Origin: CAZAYP01 sp964489425 [NCBI: uncultured Verrucomicrobiota bacterium]
GTDB lineage: Bacteria; Verrucomicrobiota; Kiritimatiellia; RZYC01
Assembly (NCBI GenBank): GCA_964489425.1
Contig: CAZAYP010000137.1
Coordinates: 1-8,394, forward strand
DNA: 8,394 nt
Direction: 5' to 3'
The position numbers and the translations under genes were made by a program. This document shows positions 6,201 through 8,394 of this stretch, piece after piece (within the stretch, counting starts at the first letter, position 1; each line of letters starts with the position of its first letter). The notes beneath the pieces were generated by a model, which was not told the DNA's origin, ran no database searches, and saw only the letters and a list, made by a program, of their open reading frames with translations.

Positions 6201-8394
6201 GCTCTTGACCTGGCCGGGACCAACCGGATCCTGTTCACCACCGTGGACATTGGGGCCTACGAATTTGCCGGCACCGACACCTTGACCGGGCCGTTGACCG
6301 CCCTGATAGTGGCGGCGCACACCCAGATCGTGGCCGGGTTTGCCGCCGAATTCGTGGGCATGGTGGACGGCCTGGCGCAGGGCTTGGCCTGGGATTTCGG
6401 CGACGGCGCGACCCTGGCCAACCTGTGCAACGCGGACCACGCCTGGGACACGCCCGGCGCCTACGACACCACCCTGAGCGCCTGGAACCTTGACGGCAGC
6501 GCCACGGCCACGGTCCGGGTCCAGGTGGTGGGCATCACGAATCTTTACGTCGCGCCCAGCGGCCTGGACGCCGACCCGGGGACCAACTGGGTGACCGCCA
6601 AGCAGACCATCCAGGGCGCGGTGGACGCGGCGCCGGCTGGCGCCTTTATCTGGGTGTCGAACGGGCTCTACGACACCGGCGCCCGGGTGGCCGGGGAGCA
6701 GGAAACGTCCAACCGCGTGGTCGTCTCCAGGGCCGTGACGATTTACAGCGTGAACGGTCCGGGCGCTACCGTGATTGCCGGCAGCGGCGGTCCGCTGGGA
6801 CCGGCCGCCATTCGCGCGGTGTACCTGGCGGATGGGGCCGCGTTGATCGGGTTCTCCATCACCAACGGGGCTGTGTCCTCTAATTTGTTGAGCACGATCC
6901 CCGGATTCAACTCTGGCGGCGGTGTTTTTTGCGAGGCCGCGGATTGCATCATTTCCAACTGCGTTGTGGCCGGCAATATCGCGGCTTCCGGTGGCGGTGT
7001 GCTGGGCGGGACGCTGTATGACTGCCTGGTGGCGGGCAACATCGCGTCGAACACCGCGGGCACCAACTGTTACGGTGGCGGCACCTACTACAGCCGCCTG
7101 ATGGCCTGCACCATTTCCAACAACTATGCGCACCAATCCGGCGGCGGCGGTTACGGCGGCGCGGGCGATGGCAGCTTGTTCGTCATGAACCGGGCCGGCC
7201 GGTTGCTGTGGTCCCATGGCGGCGGCGTGCACGGCCTTACCCTGACCAACTGCACGCTCCTCGGCAACACGGCGTGGCACGGCGGCGGCGCGTACGCCGG
7301 GACGCTCTACAACTGCCTCGTGGCCGGCAACGTCGCGGTGACCAATGGCGGCGGTTGCTACACCTCGTACGTGTACAGTTGCACCATCAGCAACAACTCG
7401 GCGGCCCGCGCCGGCGGCGGCGCGTGTTACGGCTATCTTGCCAATAGCGTGCTGGAAGGCAATCTTTGCAACTACCAGGGCGGCGGCGCCTACCGGGCGA
7501 GCCTGAGCAGGTGCACCGTCCGCAACAACAAGGCGAGCGAAGGCGGCGGCATGCATGCGGCTGCCACCTACACCTTTTACGCCTCCAACTGCCTGGTCGT
7601 GGCCAATGCCGCCACGAATGGCAACGGCGGCGGCGCGCACGGTTACATCATGGATTCCTGCACCATCGTCAGCAACTCGGCGGTCACCAACGGCGGCGGC
7701 CAGTATAACAATCATTGCGTCAACAGCCTGCTGGCCAACAACACCGCCGCGCAGGGCGGCGGCTACTATAACCAGTCCGGCACGGCCTGGAGCCTTCGTA
7801 ACAGCACCTTTGCGAACAATGCGGCCGTGAGCAATGGTGGCGGCGTGTACCTGGCCGGCACAACCCTGTCGCTCACCAACTGCATCATCTGGGGCAACTC
7901 GGCCGCGGTCAACGCCAACTGGTACGCCCCCGCCAAGACCAATATGAATTACACCTGCACGGAGCCACTGCCGGAAGGCGGCGCCGGCAACTTTACCAAC
8001 GACCCGCTCTTTGCGGATGCGGCGGCCGGCGATTTCCATCTGACCTTCGGATCGTCCTGCGTGGATGTCGGTACCAACGAGGACTGGATGATCACTGGCA
8101 AGGATCTGACCGGCAACCCGCGCATCTACAATGCGATCGTCGACCTTGGCCCCTATGAGTATGGGTCAACCATGGTGGTCCTGTTTGATTTCTCGGTTCA
8201 CGAGGAAAACGGCCGGGTCATCGTCTGCTGGCAGACCGCATCGGAGACCGACACGTTGGGCTTCGACGTGTTCCGCGAAGAAAACGGCATCTGGGTCAAG
8301 GTGAACGCCGCCATGATTCCGGCCGAAGGTTGGCCGGCGGGCGGCGTGGGCGCCAGTTACTGCGTGGCGGACGCCGGCGCCAAGGTGGATGGCA
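3279..8394 (+). CDS. Giant exported protein: three beta-helix modules, two PKD domains, TASE C-terminal block; 3' end outside window
   Basis: One frame is open from ATG 3279 to the window edge with no stop, giving 1705 complete codons. Residues 1-30 are a signal peptide (hydrophobic 12-24, cleavage probably after AQA). Architecture: module 1 (34-392), PKD-like domain (~395-483, WSFGDG at 434), module 2 (485-996), PKD-like domain (~999-1087, WDFGDG at 1038), module 3 (1089-1628), then the TASE block from 1633 to the edge. Each module opens with a similar lead-in (WVSNGxY, SxNGP, xIAG), then a run of glycine-rich rungs (GGG, then C-T-I and N-x-A), as in right-handed beta-helix and chlamydial polymorphic outer membrane protein repeats. 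Each closes with an S-x-C-x-x-x-G to D-I/L-G-x-Y-E segment of choice-of-anchor Q type. I see no lyase or protease catalytic motif. Likely a surface adhesin, scaffold or glycan-binding protein; this role is inferred. Gene 1 shares its C-terminal block, so the missing end probably resembles the end of gene 1. Confidence 0.9.
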   Translation, partial: MQILRLVSLKSVVLISLALPLLLLQPAAQAQSNFYVSTRGGSIYPYTNWAMAATQLQMCVDASLVGSTIWVSNGLYNSGGKIAGGSTLTNRMYVNKNITIRSMNGPAVTTIAGGGVYANNPTRCVCMTAGSLIGFTLTNGNTVASATLANGAGGGVYGAAGVIVSNCIIRNCTAYDGGGACNATLFNCTIMNNVACDLGGGAVMQFGSTMFAKNCTISDNASLTAGGGAVAITLYNCRVVSNVAVTVGGGTYRSTNQNCVIMGNWAEEGGGVYGGYLDDCTIVNNTAATRGGGATAVNAANCLIYYNHAQEDAYANYNVAPYYLNCCTWPMPLVGAANITNAPLIASLVEPRLLPGSPCYNAGYNYAWMTNTDIEGNARILFGTVDIGAYEFAGASELTGRVGVAISTLSTQILEGVAADFYGQATGRVQQLVWSFGDGTGATNEQQVTHAWTNKGAYLVTLRVTNLTSSVTATMRVAVVTTTNYYVKPNGSDAAAGTNWVTAKLTIQAAVNAAPVGGNVWVSNGTYAAGGQTDGGQWLTNRVAIYKPLTVRSMNGPTVTTIAGGGTYDAFNAVRCVYLAEGATLDGFRLTNGCALGPSSQAEDDAKGCGGGYGGGVYAPSFGAVVTNCILGPGNSAYKGGGGYGGTYYNCDVLQNLAPDAASAGGGIYYGQMSDCDIAGNQSGSHGGGVHWGQCSGCTFISNSATLGGGAATSELVSCSFVGNTAANQGGGAWFSQLTGCSVISNQVTSAGSAFYAGGGVAYSTLNGCDVAYNYAGGSGGGAYLCAGSDNSLRYNMTDGSGGGIYNSAAGYPCTNWTVFGNVARINGGGCYNGTYYQCNIVSNRAGAVGGGAAQGSYYTCAFINNWAVEAGGLYQAGDSYNCTIVGNRAVKRGGGVFQASGTLYNSIVYYNTALTEDNYNGAGSLYNCCTEPLPSPLVNTISNAPWIASLSNPRLLADSPCYNAGANQGFMVSALDLAGTNRILFTTVDIGAYEFAGTDTLTGPLTALIVAAHTQIVAGFAAEFVGMVDGLAQGLAWDFGDGATLANLCNADHAWDTPGAYDTTLSAWNLDGSATATVRVQVVGITNLYVAPSGLDADPGTNWVTAKQTIQGAVDAAPAGAFIWVSNGLYDTGARVAGEQETSNRVVVSRAVTIYSVNGPGATVIAGSGGPLGPAAIRAVYLADGAALIGFSITNGAVSSNLLSTIPGFNSGGGVFCEAADCIISNCVVAGNIAASGGGVLGGTLYDCLVAGNIASNTAGTNCYGGGTYYSRLMACTISNNYAHQSGGGGYGGAGDGSLFVMNRAGRLLWSHGGGVHGLTLTNCTLLGNTAWHGGGAYAGTLYNCLVAGNVAVTNGGGCYTSYVYSCTISNNSAARAGGGACYGYLANSVLEGNLCNYQGGGAYRASLSRCTVRNNKASEGGGMHAAATYTFYASNCLVVANAATNGNGGGAHGYIMDSCTIVSNSAVTNGGGQYNNHCVNSLLANNTAAQGGGYYNQSGTAWSLRNSTFANNAAVSNGGGVYLAGTTLSLTNCIIWGNSAAVNANWYAPAKTNMNYTCTEPLPEGGAGNFTNDPLFADAAAGDFHLTFGSSCVDVGTNEDWMITGKDLTGNPRIYNAIVDLGPYEYGSTMVVLFDFSVHEENGRVIVCWQTASETDTLGFDVFREENGIWVKVNAAMIPAEGWPAGGVGASYCVADAGAKVDG
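3378..4454 (+). repeat. Beta-helix module 1 of the giant protein
   Basis: Residues 34-392. It has the lead-in FYVSTRGG, then WVSNGLY, RSMNGPAVTTIAGGG and GFTLTNG. About seven glycine-anchored rungs follow (GGGVY, GGGAC, GGGAV, GGGAV, GGGTY, GGGVY, GGGAT). It closes with SPCYNAG and VDIGAYEF. It is the shortest module, and its opening lacks the GTNWVTAK segment found in the other two. Confidence 0.8.
4461..4727 (+). repeat. PKD-like domain 1
   Basis: Residues about 395-483, between modules 1 and 2. The PKD signature WSFGDG (434-439) is followed by VTHAWTNKGAYLVTLRV. PKD domains are Ig-like beta-sandwiches used as spacers or for glycan and protein contacts outside the cell. Confidence 0.75.
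4731..6266 (+). repeat. Beta-helix module 2 of the giant protein
   Basis: Residues 485-996. The lead-in is YYVKPNGSD, then GTNWVTAKLTIQ, WVSNGTY, RSMNGPTVTTIAGGG and GFRLTNG. About thirteen glycine-anchored rungs follow, one of them reduced to AGGLY. It closes with SPCYNAG, LDLAGTNRI and VDIGAYEF. Confidence 0.8.
6273..6539 (+). repeat. PKD-like domain 2
   Basis: Residues about 999-1087, between modules 2 and 3. WDFGDG (1038-1043) is followed by DHAWDTPGAYDTTLSAW. It matches domain 1 in position and motifs, but no PKD follows module 3, where the TASE block takes its place. Confidence 0.75.
6543..8162 (+). repeat. Beta-helix module 3 of the giant protein
   Basis: Residues 1089-1628. The lead-in is LYVAPSGLD, then GTNWVTAKQTIQ, WVSNGLY, VNGPGATVIAG and GFSITNG. 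About fourteen glycine-anchored rungs follow. It closes with SSCVDVG, KDLTGNPRI and VDLGPYEY. The opening shares an exact 21-base match with module 2 (4770-4790 and 6582-6602). Confidence 0.8.
7281..7844 (+). repeat. Regular beta-helix rung array inside module 3
   Basis: Gly-Gly-Gly codon triplets begin at 7281, 7347, 7413, 7479, 7542, 7626, 7692, 7755 and 7836. Steps are 66, 66, 66, 63, 84, 66, 63 and 81 bases, so the basic rung is 22 residues. Most rungs read GGG-x-x, then C-[TIL]-[IV] about 11 residues on, then N-x-A. Repetition is at protein level; the bases between triplets differ. Confidence 0.85.
8175..8393 (+). repeat. Copy 2 of the shared C-terminal TASE block, cut by window edge
   Basis: Residues 1633-1705 of the giant protein, with LFDFSVH, CWQTASE, DTLGFDVFREE and SYCVADAGA. 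It is the ungapped counterpart of 163-381. It starts four residues after the module 3 closing motif DLGPYEY. Confidence 0.85.

Noticed and set aside
7208-7708. Small + strand open frames inside module 3
   Set aside because: They are out-of-frame Arg/Gln/His-rich readings of the repeat region. The frame starting at 3279 explains all of it.
7281-7844. CRISPR-like spacing of GGC triplets about every 66 bp
   Set aside because: Only the 9-base glycine codons recur. The intervening sequence is in-frame protein repeat, with no conserved palindromic repeat or unique spacers.
5631-8039. 802-codon open frame on the - strand
   Set aside because: It is antisense to modules 2 and 3, without motifs, a signal peptide or a ribosome binding site. 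The periodic pattern mirrors the rung repeats on the + strand.

Overview
The window is GC-rich, gene-dense bacterial DNA. All three recognisable genes lie on the + strand, and all appear to encode exported proteins. The style is a long secreted beta-helix protein with PKD inserts, blocks ending in DIGAYEF (choice-of-anchor Q type), and a C-terminal block around CWQTASE. This suggests the PVC superphylum, most likely Kiritimatiellota or a related Verrucomicrobiota/Lentisphaerota lineage. That placement rests on protein style only, because the window holds no rRNA or marker gene.

Layout. (1) Positions 1-675 are the 3' end of a gene for a surface or secreted protein that starts upstream. Its end carries a fibronectin-III-like block and a second small beta-rich tail. 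(2) After an 84-bp gap with a plausible sigma70-type promoter comes a 5'-nucleotidase/UshA-type metallophosphoesterase with a signal peptide (about 760-2973). It has both the catalytic and the C-terminal nucleotidase domains, and its extra tail resembles the end of gene 1. (3) A 305-bp gap (2974-3278) holds a long imperfect palindrome of REP/MITE style, a pyrimidine-rich 7-bp tandem repeat and a strong ribosome binding site. (4) From 3279 to the window edge runs one uninterrupted reading frame of at least 1705 codons, still open at the end. It encodes a giant exported protein: signal peptide, then three large homologous modules (right-handed beta-helix plus a DIGAYEF-type closing segment), with PKD domains between modules 1/2 and 2/3, then the same C-terminal block seen in gene 1.

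How they fit together. Genes 1 and 3 share a C-terminal domain (56/73 residues identical by hand count), so they are members of one envelope protein family on either side of an exported nucleotidase. The nucleotidase could release phosphate or nucleosides from extracellular nucleotides, and the beta-helix protein is probably a surface adhesin or scaffold. A direct functional link is not shown. The most notable content is the modular giant protein with its very regular 22-residue (66-bp) rungs, the shared C-terminal domain as a possible sorting or anchoring module, and the palindromic intergenic element.
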